This document shows, piece by piece, positions 16,232-24,742 of a stretch of 37,225 bases of DNA. The position numbers and the translations under genes are program-made. A model generated the notes under the pieces. It did not search any database. It saw nothing but the letters and a program-made list of their open reading frames with translations, and was not told the origin of the DNA. Within the stretch, counting starts at the first letter, position 1. Every line of letters starts with the position of its first letter. Origin of the DNA: Pseudomonadota bacterium (GTDB lineage Bacteria > Pseudomonadota > Alphaproteobacteria > Acetobacterales > Acetobacteraceae); NCBI GenBank assembly GCA_021805665.1, contig JAJZEV010000266.1:1-37225 (forward strand). The letters run 5' to 3'.

Positions 16232-16344
16232 CGGCTAAGTCGAAGCAGGAGCAGCAGGCTGGAGGTGTGGGTGCCGCACAGGCGCGCGGGACGGGACGCA
16301 GAAGCGTCGCCAGTCAGGACCGCAAAGGGGGCGCCGTTGGACAT
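16225..16344 (-). CDS. leuL: Leucine-rich leader peptide upstream of leuA
   Basis: This is a 39-codon open frame ending in SSLLLLLRLSRP: six Leu codons among seven (16237-16257), using CTG, CTC and CTT. Its ATG at 16344 is preceded by AAGGAGAGGT, one of the best SD sequences in the window, so it is very likely translated. Placement 85 bases upstream of leuA, run of regulatory codons and overlap of its stop with an RNA-pairing segment match leader peptides of ribosome-mediated attenuation of amino acid operons. The peptide itself is expected to have no function. The gene symbol follows the enterobacterial name by analogy; sequence homology is not implied. Confidence 0.75.
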   Translation of the reverse strand: MSNGAPFAVLTGDASASRPARLCGTHTSSLLLLLRLSRP

Positions 16345-16450
16345 ACCTCTCCTTCTTAGCGCGATTGAATGCGCGCTGCAACAGGTGCCAGGTGGGCTTT
16401 CAGGGTCACGAGGTTTTGGTCTTTCGCACGCGCAAGTGTAGAAGCGCGAC

Positions 16451-17632
16451 ATGGCACGCTCTTCTCATACCGAATTCCCCCCGCCCGCCTTGATCTCCAC
16501 GACCGACGCGCTGAACGCACTGTGCGCCCGCATGCACCAGGAGGCGTTCGTCACGGTCGATACCGAGTTCATGCGCGAACGAACCTACTGGCCGGAACTG
16601 TGCCTGGTGCAGATCGCCGGCGAGCACGAGGTTGCCGTGATCGACGCCGAAGCGGAAGGCATCGACCTGTCCGCCCTTGGCACCCTGTTCGCCGACGAAG
16701 CCGTCACCAAGGTTTTCCACGCCGCTCGGCAGGACATCGAGATCTTCGTGCTCCGCTTCGGCGATGTGCCACGCCCGATGTTCGATACCCAGGTAGCCGC
16801 CATGGTGGCCGGGTTCGGCGATCAGGTCGGCTACGACGCGCTGGTGTCCGCGCTGACCGGCGGGTCCATCGACAAGGCGCACCGCTTCAGCGACTGGTCC
16901 GTTCGGCCGCTGTCCCCGGCGCAGATCGCCTACGCCGCCGCCGACGTGACCCATCTGCGAGACGTGTACCTGCGCCTGAGCCAGCGGCTGGAAAAGGAAA
17001 ACCGCCTGACCTGGGTGGCCGAGGAAATGGCGATCCTGAACAACCCCGCGACCTATCGCACCGACCCGGAGACGGCGTGGGAACGGCTGCGGCCGCGCAC
17101 CAGCAACCGCCGCCTGCTGTATTGCCTGAAGGAAGTCGCCGCGTGGCGGGAGAAGGAGGCCCAGCGGGTCAACATCCCCCGTCAGCGGCTGATCAAGGAT
17201 GAAGCGTTGCTGGAAATCGCCGCCACCGCACCGAACAACCCCGAAGCCCTGACCCGCGTTCGCGGCATAACCAAGGGGTTTGCCGAGGGCCGTTCCGGTA
17301 CCGCGCTGCTGGAGGTTCTGGCGACCGTGCGCACTGTCGCCGATGCCGATCTGCCGCCGCCGTCCGTCCCGCGCGACTCCGCGCGCCCGTCGGCCGCGCT
17401 GGTGTCGCTGCTGAAGGTGCTGCTCGCGGCGAAAGCCGAACAGCACCACGTCGCCCCGCGGCTGGTAGCGAGTTCCGACGACATCGACCGGCTGGCACTC
17501 GAAGACAGCCCCGATGTCCCCGCGCTAAGCGGCTGGCGGCGGGAGGTGTACGGCAACGACGCGCTGTCGCTGAAGCAGGGCCGCATCGCGCTGGGCGTCG
17601 ATGGGCGGCGGGTGAAACTGATCGCGGTCTGA
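16451..17632 (+). CDS. rnd: Ribonuclease D
   Basis: The 393-residue cytoplasmic 3'-5' exoribonuclease trims tRNA and other stable RNA precursors. The DEDDy nuclease domain fills the first ~200 residues: Asp37 and Glu39 (TVDTEF), Asp95 (HAARQDIEIF), and Tyr161 and Asp165 (YAAADVTHLRDVY). A helical HRDC domain follows, with VNIPRQRLIKDEALLEIA around 215-235. Length fits the family. The ATG at 16451 immediately follows the divergent leu leader region, and there is no strong SD. It sits in front of parE with 98 bases between. Confidence 0.95.
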   Translation: MARSSHTEFPPPALISTTDALNALCARMHQEAFVTVDTEFMRERTYWPELCLVQIAGEHEVAVIDAEAEGIDLSALGTLFADEAVTKVFHAARQDIEIFVLRFGDVPRPMFDTQVAAMVAGFGDQVGYDALVSALTGGSIDKAHRFSDWSVRPLSPAQIAYAAADVTHLRDVYLRLSQRLEKENRLTWVAEEMAILNNPATYRTDPETAWERLRPRTSNRRLLYCLKEVAAWREKEAQRVNIPRQRLIKDEALLEIAATAPNNPEALTRVRGITKGFAEGRSGTALLEVLATVRTVADADLPPPSVPRDSARPSAALVSLLKVLLAAKAEQHHVAPRLVASSDDIDRLALEDSPDVPALSGWRREVYGNDALSLKQGRIALGVDGRRVKLIAV

Positions 17633-17730
17633 TCGGGCGGCCGTAGCCCGTGCCGCCCCAACTCCTCGCAAGCCTGTTGCCGAAGCGCCATGCGGCCATG
17701 TAGGGTGCGGCTCAGATTTGGGAACACAGC

Positions 17731-19785
17731 ATGAACGATCTGTTCGGGTCCGGGTCCGATAAATCCGCACCGAAACCGACCGCGAAGCCGCCGGCCAAGC
17801 CGGTTCGGGCCGATACCGATACGCGCCTGCCGCTGCCGGTTCGCGACGATTCGGACTATTCCGCCAAGGATATCGAAGTCCTGGAAGGTCTCGAACCCGT
17901 CCGCAAGCGCCCCGGTATGTATATCGGCGGCACCGACGAAGCCGCCCTGCATCATCTGGCGGCGGAAATCCTGGATAACGCGATGGATGAGGCCGTGGCC
18001 GGCCATGCCAGCTTCATCGAGGTCTCGGTAGAAGAAGGCAACTGGCTGACCGTGCGCGACAATGGCCGCGGCATTCCTGTCGATCCGCATCCGAAGTTCA
18101 AAAACCTGAGTGCGTTAGAGGTCATCCTGACCACGCTGCACTCCGGCGGCAAGTTCGGCGGCAAGGCGTACGCGACCTCCGGCGGCCTGCACGGCGTGGG
18201 CAGCTCCGTGGTCAACGCCCTGTCGGAGTTCATGGATGTGGAGGTCGCGCGCGACCGCATCATGTGGAAGCAGTCCTATCAAAAGGGCAAGCCGGTCACG
18301 AAGCTGATCAACGCCGGACCGGTGCACAACCGCCGCGGCACCAGCATCCGGTTCAAGCCGGACCCGGAGATTTTCGGCGGCCTGTCCTTTATTCCCAGCC
18401 GTTTGTACCGGCTGTGCCGCTCCAAGGCCTATTTGTTTCGCGGTGTCGAAATTCGGTGGAACTGCGCCTCCGCGCTGTTGAAAGGCGGCAAGGACGACGT
18501 GCCGGCGGAGGCGGTGCTGCACTTCCCGGGCGGTCTGCGCGACAGCCTGGCGGCCGATATCGGCGAGTTGGCGAAGGTTCTGCCGCAAATCTGGGCCGGC
18601 GAGGCTGCGTTGCCCGGCGAAGCCACCGGCAAGGTGGAATGGGCGGCGATCTGGCTGGAGCAGGGCGACGGATTCCTGCATTCCTACTGCAACACGGTCC
18701 CCACCGCGCAGGGCGGCACGCATGAGGCGGGATTCCGAGCGGCTCTGGTCAAGGGGCTGCGGGCGTGGGGAGAGCAGCGGGGCAACAAGCGCGCCGGCCA
18801 GATCACCGCCGACGACGTGCTGGACCCGGTGGCGGCGAAGCTGTCGCTATTTCTGCGCGATCCGCAGTTCCAAGGCCAGACCAAGGAGAAACTGACCAGC
18901 GGCGAGGCCTCTCGTCTGGTCGAAGGGGCGCTGCGCGATCGGTTCGATCACTTCCTGGCCGGCGACCCGGCCTCCGCCGACAATTTGCTGTCCTTCGTCA
19001 TCGAGCGCGCCGAAGACCGCATCCGCCGCAAGGAGAACAAGGACACCGCTCGGAAATCCCCCACAAGGCGCCTGCGCCTGCCCGGCAAACTGACCGACTG
19101 CACGCGGGAGAACGCGGCAGAAACCGAGATATTCCTGGTCGAGGGCGATTCCGCCGGCGGGTCCGCCAAGCAGGCGCGCAACCGCGAAACCCAGGCGGTG
19201 CTGCCACTGCGGGGCAAGATCCTGAACGTCGCCAGCGCCTCGGCCGACAAACTGCGGCAAAATCAGGAGCTGAAGGACCTGATCGAGGCGCTGGGTTGCG
19301 GCGTCGGCGACCGGTTCGATCGAACCAAGCTGCGCTACGGCCGGGTAATCATCATGACGGACGCGGATGTGGATGGCGCCCATATCGCATCCTTGCTGAT
19401 GACCTTCTTCTACAAGGAATTGCCCGAACTGGTGCGCCATGGGCACATCTACCTGGCGCAGCCGCCGTTGTACCGCCTGACTCAGGGTGCCAAGTCGATC
19501 TACGCGATGGACGATAAGGACCGCGAGCAGAAGATGCGCCGAGCGTTCAAGGCCGGGTCGAAGGTGGAGGTCAGCCGGTTCAAGGGCCTGGGTGAAATGC
19601 CGCCCGCGCAGTTGAAGGAAACCACGATGGACCCGTCGAAGCGGACGCTGCTGAAGGTGATGGCGGTGCCGGAAATGCGGGCGGCGACCAACGATCTGGT
19701 GGAAAGCCTGATGGGCCGGCGGCCGGAACTGCGGTTCGCGTTCATCCAGGAACGGGCGAAGACTGTGGAGGATTTGGACGTTTAG
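17731..19785 (+). CDS. parE: DNA topoisomerase IV subunit B
   Basis: The 684-residue ATPase subunit of topoisomerase IV, which with ParC decatenates daughter chromosomes. The GHKL ATPase domain has EILDNAMDE (79-87), DNGRGIP (110-116), SGGLHGVG (150-157) and the transducer lysine loop QTK (383-385). The TOPRIM domain has EGDSAGG (471-477) and DADVDGAH (544-551). KQARNRETQAVLPLRGKILN is closer to ParE than to GyrB. A Lys/Pro/Ala-rich tail of about 40 residues precedes the core. The C-terminus (FKGLGEMPPAQLKETTMDP) is complete. It converges on a small membrane protein gene 12 bases away. Confidence 0.96.
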   Translation: MNDLFGSGSDKSAPKPTAKPPAKPVRADTDTRLPLPVRDDSDYSAKDIEVLEGLEPVRKRPGMYIGGTDEAALHHLAAEILDNAMDEAVAGHASFIEVSVEEGNWLTVRDNGRGIPVDPHPKFKNLSALEVILTTLHSGGKFGGKAYATSGGLHGVGSSVVNALSEFMDVEVARDRIMWKQSYQKGKPVTKLINAGPVHNRRGTSIRFKPDPEIFGGLSFIPSRLYRLCRSKAYLFRGVEIRWNCASALLKGGKDDVPAEAVLHFPGGLRDSLAADIGELAKVLPQIWAGEAALPGEATGKVEWAAIWLEQGDGFLHSYCNTVPTAQGGTHEAGFRAALVKGLRAWGEQRGNKRAGQITADDVLDPVAAKLSLFLRDPQFQGQTKEKLTSGEASRLVEGALRDRFDHFLAGDPASADNLLSFVIERAEDRIRRKENKDTARKSPTRRLRLPGKLTDCTRENAAETEIFLVEGDSAGGSAKQARNRETQAVLPLRGKILNVASASADKLRQNQELKDLIEALGCGVGDRFDRTKLRYGRVIIMTDADVDGAHIASLLMTFFYKELPELVRHGHIYLAQPPLYRLTQGAKSIYAMDDKDREQKMRRAFKAGSKVEVSRFKGLGEMPPAQLKETTMDPSKRTLLKVMAVPEMRAATNDLVESLMGRRPELRFAFIQERAKTVEDLDV

Positions 19786-19797
19786 CGGTTTGGCCGA

Positions 19798-20112
19798 TCA
19801 GGTGCCAAGCGCCGGGATCAGCACATGCACCGCGAATACCAGAAACACCAGTATCGCGATCAATCGCATTTTGCCCCGCAATGCTCGGAACATGGCGAAC
19901 GCTAACAGCAAGGGCAGCGCGACTAGCAGCATGGTTTGCACGGAGTAGGGCAGGCCAATGGCTTGAAGCTGATCGCGAAGCGTGGTTTCGACGAAATCGA
20001 ACGCGAAAACGATACGTCGGAAATACAGGCCGAGGTATTTGTCGGCCATGTCCTGGTAATCGAATTGAACCCCCGCCAGCACGGTGTTCAGTAGCTGTTT
20101 CAAGTCGTCCAT
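19798..20112 (-). CDS. Small membrane protein of unknown function
   Basis: The 104-residue protein has an amphipathic N-terminal half (MDDLKQLLNTVLAGVQF onwards) and two hydrophobic helices near the C-terminus (TMLLVALPLLLAFAMF and LIAILVFLVFAVHVLI) separated by a short basic turn (RALRGKMR). I do not recognise the family. The start at 20112 was preferred over an in-frame TTG at 20133, with a G-rich stretch upstream. It converges with parE and diverges from the alcohol dehydrogenase gene. No partner suggests a role. Confidence 0.6.
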   Translation of the reverse strand: MDDLKQLLNTVLAGVQFDYQDMADKYLGLYFRRIVFAFDFVETTLRDQLQAIGLPYSVQTMLLVALPLLLAFAMFRALRGKMRLIAILVFLVFAVHVLIPALGT

Positions 20113-20271
20113 GCTTGCCCCCGCCCAGAACAAGACCGGATTCGTAACGCGACCCGGTTCAAGATGTTACGATATCGTGGCAACATCGGTTTGGCTATCT
20201 CTTTTGCCGACCCAAGGTGACGGCGGCTGCCCGCCGCGCTAAACCAGCGCCATACCGCAGGAGGACGCGCC

Positions 20272-21459
20272 ATGACCGCCATCAATATGAATTTCGCCTC
20301 GCCACGTCTGTTGCTGGTATCGGCCGGCGCGGTGCGCCAGATCGCCGATGTGCTGGCGAAATTCGGCCTGTCCCGCCCTCTGGTGGTAACCGACCCCTTC
20401 ATGGTCAGTTCCGGCCATGTCCGCGCCTGCCTGGACCCGCTGGCCGCGGCCGGGCTGGCGGTGTCGGTGTTCAGCGAAACCGTGCCCGATCCAACCGATA
20501 CGGTGATCGAGGCCGGTGTGGCCGAACTGTCCAAGGGCGATTTCGACTGCCTGATCGGCTTCGGCGGCGGCTCCCCGATCGATACCGCGAAGGCAATGGC
20601 GATCCTGGCGGCCGGGGGCGGCAAGATGCGCGACTACAAGGCGCCGTTCGCCGCCGATAAGGGCGCACTGCCGGTCATCGCCATCCCGACCACCGCCGGC
20701 ACCGGCAGCGAATGTACCCGCTTTACCGTCATCACCGACACCGAACGCGATGAAAAAATGCTGATCGCGGGGTTGGGCGCACTCCCACTGGCGGCGCTGG
20801 TCGATTACGAACTCACCTACTCGGTGCCCCCACGCACCACCGCCGACACCGGCGTGGACAGTCTGACCCATGCGCTGGAGGCCTATGTCTCCAAGCGCGC
20901 GAACCCGATTTCCGATGCGCTGGCGCTGTCGGCGATGGAACTGATCGGTGCGAACATCCGTACCGCCTATGCCGAACCGCGCAATGCCGCGGCGCGTGAG
21001 GCGATGATGCTGGGTGCGACACAGGCCGGTCTGGCCTTCTCCAACAGCTCCGTGGCGCTGGTGCATGGCATGTCGCGGCCGATCGGGGCGCATTTCCATG
21101 TCCCGCACGGGCTGTCGAACGCCATGCTGTTGCCCGCGATTACCCGCTTTTCCGTTCCCGGCGCCGAGGCCAGGTATGCCGAGGCCGCGCGGCGGATCGG
21201 CTTTGCGGCGTCCACGGATGGCGATGCGGTCGCGGCGGCCAAGCTGATTACCGGGTTGGAGACGCTGAACCGCGACCTGTCGGTGCCGACGCCGGCCGAT
21301 TACGGCATCGACGAAGCCTCATGGAACGGCAAAATGGCGCTGATGGCGGAACAGGCGCTGGCGTCGGGCAGCCCGAACAACAATCCGCGCGTCCCGACGG
21401 CGGCGGAAATCGTCGGGCTGTACCGGGAGGTTTGGACCGGCGCGGCGGCAAACCGGTAA
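20272..21459 (+). CDS. Iron-containing alcohol dehydrogenase
   Basis: This is a 395-residue group III (Fe-ADH) oxidoreductase. The nucleotide-binding motif is GGGSPIDTAK (98-107), followed by IPTTAGTGSE (138-147). Metal ligands are Asp196, His200 (DSLTHALEAY), His265 (VHGMSRPIG) and His279 (HVPHGLSNA). The family interconverts alcohols and aldehydes with NAD(P) in the cytoplasm; the specific substrate cannot be told. AGGAGGA at 20259-20265 is an excellent SD. It converges on the CoA-transferase gene and could belong to the same catabolic theme as the operon at 22761-25771. Confidence 0.93.
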   Translation: MTAINMNFASPRLLLVSAGAVRQIADVLAKFGLSRPLVVTDPFMVSSGHVRACLDPLAAAGLAVSVFSETVPDPTDTVIEAGVAELSKGDFDCLIGFGGGSPIDTAKAMAILAAGGGKMRDYKAPFAADKGALPVIAIPTTAGTGSECTRFTVITDTERDEKMLIAGLGALPLAALVDYELTYSVPPRTTADTGVDSLTHALEAYVSKRANPISDALALSAMELIGANIRTAYAEPRNAAAREAMMLGATQAGLAFSNSSVALVHGMSRPIGAHFHVPHGLSNAMLLPAITRFSVPGAEARYAEAARRIGFAASTDGDAVAAAKLITGLETLNRDLSVPTPADYGIDEASWNGKMALMAEQALASGSPNNNPRVPTAAEIVGLYREVWTGAAANR

Positions 21460-21490
21460 GCGGCCGACACGAAGCCGGCCCCGGGGCCGG

Positions 21491-22618
21491 TTACGCGGCG
21501 AACTCCCGCCGGATCGCGTCGCTGTTCTGGCCGGTCGCCGGGACCGGCCCCAGCGCCAGCGGTTCGCCAACGCGGATGACCGCGGGTGCGACGATCTGTG
21601 CGACACCGCCGCCGGGCAGCCCGACCGGGGTGCGGCGCAGGGCTGGATGGTGCCCCAGTGCCGCCAGATCGTTCACGAACCCATATGCTGTGTTGGACGC
21701 CCGTAGTTTCGCCGCCGCCTGATCGCGCGTCAGCGCGGCGAAGGTCTGGCCGACCCGTTCATCCACCATCGGCCGGTTCGCGACACGGATATTATTCGTT
21801 TCGAACCCCGGTTGCTTCGGCAGATCGGCATCGTCCAGGAATCCGGCGCAGAACGTCGCCCATTCGCGTTCGTTCTGAATAGCGATCAAGACCAGGGAGC
21901 CGTCCGCAGTGGCGAACGCGCCGTACGGGCAGATCGACGGATGCGCCAGCCCCAGGCGCGGCGGGGTCTGGCCCGTGCCCTCGAAATACATCAGCGGCAC
22001 ATTCATAAGGTCGGCGACGGCGTCGAACAGGCTGACCTTCAGACCCTTGCCCCGGCCGGTCAGCGACCGTTCTATCAGCGCCTCCAACACACCTGTATAG
22101 GCATTCATCCCGCAGGCGACATCGGCGATGGAAACGCCCACCCGGCCCGGGCCGGCGGGATGGCCGGTAACGGTGGCCAGTCCGGACTCCGCCTGGATCA
22201 GCAGATCGTAGGCTTTCATCGTGGCATAGTCGCCCGTTTCCCCGTAGCCGGAGATATCGACGGTGATCAGCCGTTCGTACTGCGCGCGCAACGCTTCCGA
22301 CCCGAAGCCGGATCGTGCCGCGGCACCGGGGGCCAGGTTCTGGATGAACACATCGGCCTTCGCCAGCAACCGGTGCAGCAATGCCGCGTCATCCGGCTGC
22401 TTGATATCGGCCACCAGGCTTTCCTTGCCGCGGTTCAGCCAGACGAAATAGCTGGAAAGACCCTGCACGGCGGTATCGTAGCCGCGGGCGAAATCGCCCT
22501 CCGCGCGTTCGATCTTGATGACGCGGGCGCCCATGTCGGCAAGTCTGGACGCGCAATACGGGGCGGCGACGGCTTGCTCCAGCGAAACGACGAGCAGCCC
22601 GGCGAGTGGTTTGGTCAT
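21491..22618 (-). CDS. CaiB/BaiF-type (family III) CoA-transferase
   Basis: The 375-residue protein has the family III CoA-transferase fold: an N-terminal GLLVVSLEQAVAAPYCASRLADMGA (CoA-binding Rossmann part), LNRGKESLVADIK, and the catalytic aspartate Asp166 in VSIADVACGM, which would carry the CoA-acyl intermediate. YDLLIQAESG precedes it, as in relatives. It transfers CoA between organic acids in the cytoplasm. The start at 22618 was chosen; an ATG nine bases upstream (22627) is also possible and an AAGGA lies close to both. The longer open frame to 22960 has no support. It diverges from the hydrolase-monooxygenase-amidohydrolase operon, with 142 bases between. Confidence 0.92.
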   Translation of the reverse strand: MTKPLAGLLVVSLEQAVAAPYCASRLADMGARVIKIERAEGDFARGYDTAVQGLSSYFVWLNRGKESLVADIKQPDDAALLHRLLAKADVFIQNLAPGAAARSGFGSEALRAQYERLITVDISGYGETGDYATMKAYDLLIQAESGLATVTGHPAGPGRVGVSIADVACGMNAYTGVLEALIERSLTGRGKGLKVSLFDAVADLMNVPLMYFEGTGQTPPRLGLAHPSICPYGAFATADGSLVLIAIQNEREWATFCAGFLDDADLPKQPGFETNNIRVANRPMVDERVGQTFAALTRDQAAAKLRASNTAYGFVNDLAALGHHPALRRTPVGLPGGGVAQIVAPAVIRVGEPLALGPVPATGQNSDAIRREFAA

Positions 22619-22760
22619 GGGTCGCATATCCTTAACGGTCGGGCGGACAGGACCACGGAGCGCGGGTTCAGGGCAAGGCCCGCAGCGTGCGGAAAGTTGC
22701 CCTCCGCCGAAGGATGCGTAAGGTTCCAGACAACAAGACCAACCAAAGGGAGGACCGGCC

Positions 22761-23534
22761 ATGGGCCGCCAGCTAACAGTCGCGGGTGTCAGCCTGGAAA
22801 TCGAGGAGAAAGGGCAGGGGCGTCCGATCCTGTTTCTGCATCCGGGCGAGGGGCTGCAAGCCAACCGGCCCTGGATGGACGCCTTGGCGCGCAGCCATCG
22901 TGTGATCGCCCCGGTGCATCCCGGTTTCGGCGGTTCGGCGCTGCCCGACTGGATCGGCACCGTTGACGATCTGGCCTACCTTTATCTGGATCTGGCCCGG
23001 CAGTTGAAGCTGGACGGCGCGGTTCTGGCCGGCAACTGTTTCGGCGGTTGGATCGCTGCCGAAATGGCCGTGCGCAATACCGCGGGTTTTGCCGGCCTGC
23101 TGCTGGCCGCGCCGTTGGGCATCAAGGCGGGCGGGGTGCTGGACCGCGATATTACCGACATGCACGCGATCGGCCGGACGGACTTCATGCGGTTGGCCTG
23201 GGCCGATCCGTCCAAAGGCGAGATCGATTACACCAAACTACCGGACACCGAACTGGCCGGCATCGCCAGGGGGCGGGAGGCTTTATGCGTGTTCGGCTGG
23301 AAGCCCTATATGCATAACCCGCGCCTGAAGCGCTGGCTGCACCGGATCGACATCCCCACGCACCTGATCTGGGGCGAGCAGGACGGCATCGTCTCGACAT
23401 CGTACGGAGAGGCCTGGAAGGCCGAAATCCCCGGCGCCACGATGGAAACGCTGCCGCAAGCCGGCCATTACCCGCATTGGGAACAGCCCGATGCGTTCGC
23501 CGCCCGGGTTAAAGCCTTCACCGACCGGATTTAG
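22761..23534 (+). CDS. Alpha/beta hydrolase with cysteine nucleophile
   Basis: The 257-residue alpha/beta-hydrolase has the oxyanion loop HPGEG (27-31) and the nucleophile elbow GNCFGG (91-96). This places Cys93 where most relatives have Ser (GxSxG). Asp208 (GEQDGI) and His236 (AGHYPHWE) complete a credible triad, so the enzyme looks active. Cysteine elbows are known in dienelactone hydrolases, which cleave enol lactones. GGGAGGA at 22748-22754 precedes the start by six bases. It heads a tight operon with a flavin-dependent monooxygenase (12 bases on) and an amidohydrolase, suggesting hydrolysis of a ring-cleavage or ester intermediate. Confidence 0.9.
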   Translation: MGRQLTVAGVSLEIEEKGQGRPILFLHPGEGLQANRPWMDALARSHRVIAPVHPGFGGSALPDWIGTVDDLAYLYLDLARQLKLDGAVLAGNCFGGWIAAEMAVRNTAGFAGLLLAAPLGIKAGGVLDRDITDMHAIGRTDFMRLAWADPSKGEIDYTKLPDTELAGIARGREALCVFGWKPYMHNPRLKRWLHRIDIPTHLIWGEQDGIVSTSYGEAWKAEIPGATMETLPQAGHYPHWEQPDAFAARVKAFTDRI

Positions 23535-23546
23535 GGAGAAACGAAC

Positions 23547-24737
23547 ATGCGCACCTGGTATTTCTCCGAGATGGCGTATCATCCAGCATGGGAAAAGGGG
23601 CTGGAACGCGGCTCGCTGCGGGTGAATTTTCCCAGCGAGAACCTCGATCCGCGCGAAGCCGGCCTGCTGTTGAACCGGTACCTGGACGAGTTCGCGCTGT
23701 GCGATGAGGTAGGGCTGGACATCATGGTGAACGAACACCACAGCACCGCCACCTGCATGACCGTTTCGGTGCCGATGGCGTTGTCCGTCATCGCCCGCGA
23801 AACGAAAAAGGCGCGTCTGCTCAGCCTCGGCAATCCGATCGCCAACCGGCCCGACCCGGTGCGTGTGGCGGAGGAAATGGCGTGGCTGGATTGCCTGTCC
23901 GGCGGGCGGATCGAAATCGGGCTGGTGAAGGGCGCACCGTATGAAATCGCGCCGGCCAACTCCAACCCCGGGCGGCTGATGCGCCGGTACTGGGAGGCGC
24001 ACGATCTGGTTATCAAGGCGCTGTCCACCAGCACCGGCCCGTTCTCCTGGGAAGGCGAGTTCTACCAGTATCGCGCGGTGAACATCTGGCCCCGCCCGAT
24101 CCAGCAGCCAACGCCGCCGATCTGGATGACGGGCATGAGCGTGGATACCGGCATCGCCGCCGCCGAACGCGGCCATGTGGTAGGCACGCTGCTGTCGGGC
24201 GGACTGGCGAAACCGATGTACGAAGCCTATCGTAAGCGTGCCCGCGAACTGGGATGGGAAGCCGGGCCGGACCGCATGGCCTATGCCGCGCTGATCGGCG
24301 TCGGCAACACCCGCGAGGAGGGGATGCGCCGAGCGCACCAGATCGCGGATTATGTGCGGACGTCGCCGGTGGTGGCGGAGCCGTTTACCAATCCCCCTGG
24401 TTACAACTCCATCGGTGCCAATGTGGCGATGCTGCGGGCGGGGCCGCGGGCGCACCGGATGATAACCGACCGTAACGGCGTGACGATCGACCACCGCACC
24501 GCGACGGTGGAGCAGTTCATGGATACCGAAACCGTGTTTGCCGGCACGCCGGACGATGTGTTCAACCAGTTGAAAGCGTTCAACGCGCGCATGGGCGGCG
24601 TCGGGCACCTGCTGTTCTTCGGTCAGGGCGGTCATCTGAGCCACCAGGACGCCAAGGAGAATATCAGCCTGTTCGGCCGGGAGGTCGCGCCAAGGCTGCT
24701 GGAACTGGGGGTTCCCGAACAGGCGGCGGCGGAGTAG
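23547..24737 (+). CDS. LLM-class (luciferase-like) flavin-dependent monooxygenase
   Basis: The 396-residue protein is a bacterial-luciferase-like TIM barrel. Typical pieces are DEVGLDIMVNEHHSTATCM (about 53-71), LGNPIANRPDPVRVAEEMAWLDCLSGGRIEIGLVKG region (about 92-130) and PTPPIWMTG (about 190-198). Enzymes of this class oxidise substrates with O2 and reduced FMN, which is supplied by a separate flavin reductase; none is encoded next to it. GGGAG directly after the preceding stop serves as SD. It lies between an alpha/beta hydrolase and an amidohydrolase, so it probably oxygenates the substrate whose products these hydrolyse. Substrate unknown. Confidence 0.92.
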   Translation: MRTWYFSEMAYHPAWEKGLERGSLRVNFPSENLDPREAGLLLNRYLDEFALCDEVGLDIMVNEHHSTATCMTVSVPMALSVIARETKKARLLSLGNPIANRPDPVRVAEEMAWLDCLSGGRIEIGLVKGAPYEIAPANSNPGRLMRRYWEAHDLVIKALSTSTGPFSWEGEFYQYRAVNIWPRPIQQPTPPIWMTGMSVDTGIAAAERGHVVGTLLSGGLAKPMYEAYRKRARELGWEAGPDRMAYAALIGVGNTREEGMRRAHQIADYVRTSPVVAEPFTNPPGYNSIGANVAMLRAGPRAHRMITDRNGVTIDHRTATVEQFMDTETVFAGTPDDVFNQLKAFNARMGGVGHLLFFGQGGHLSHQDAKENISLFGREVAPRLLELGVPEQAAAE

Positions 24738-24742
24738 CAGCC

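Noticed and set aside
14511-16238. 575-codon open frame on the plus strand
   Set aside because: It mirrors leuA on the other strand, whose product is unmistakable; composition is that of a shadow.
16225-16452. Longer version of the leader frame starting at 16452
   Set aside because: It would start opposite the rnd start codon with no SD, whereas the internal ATG at 16344 has an excellent one.
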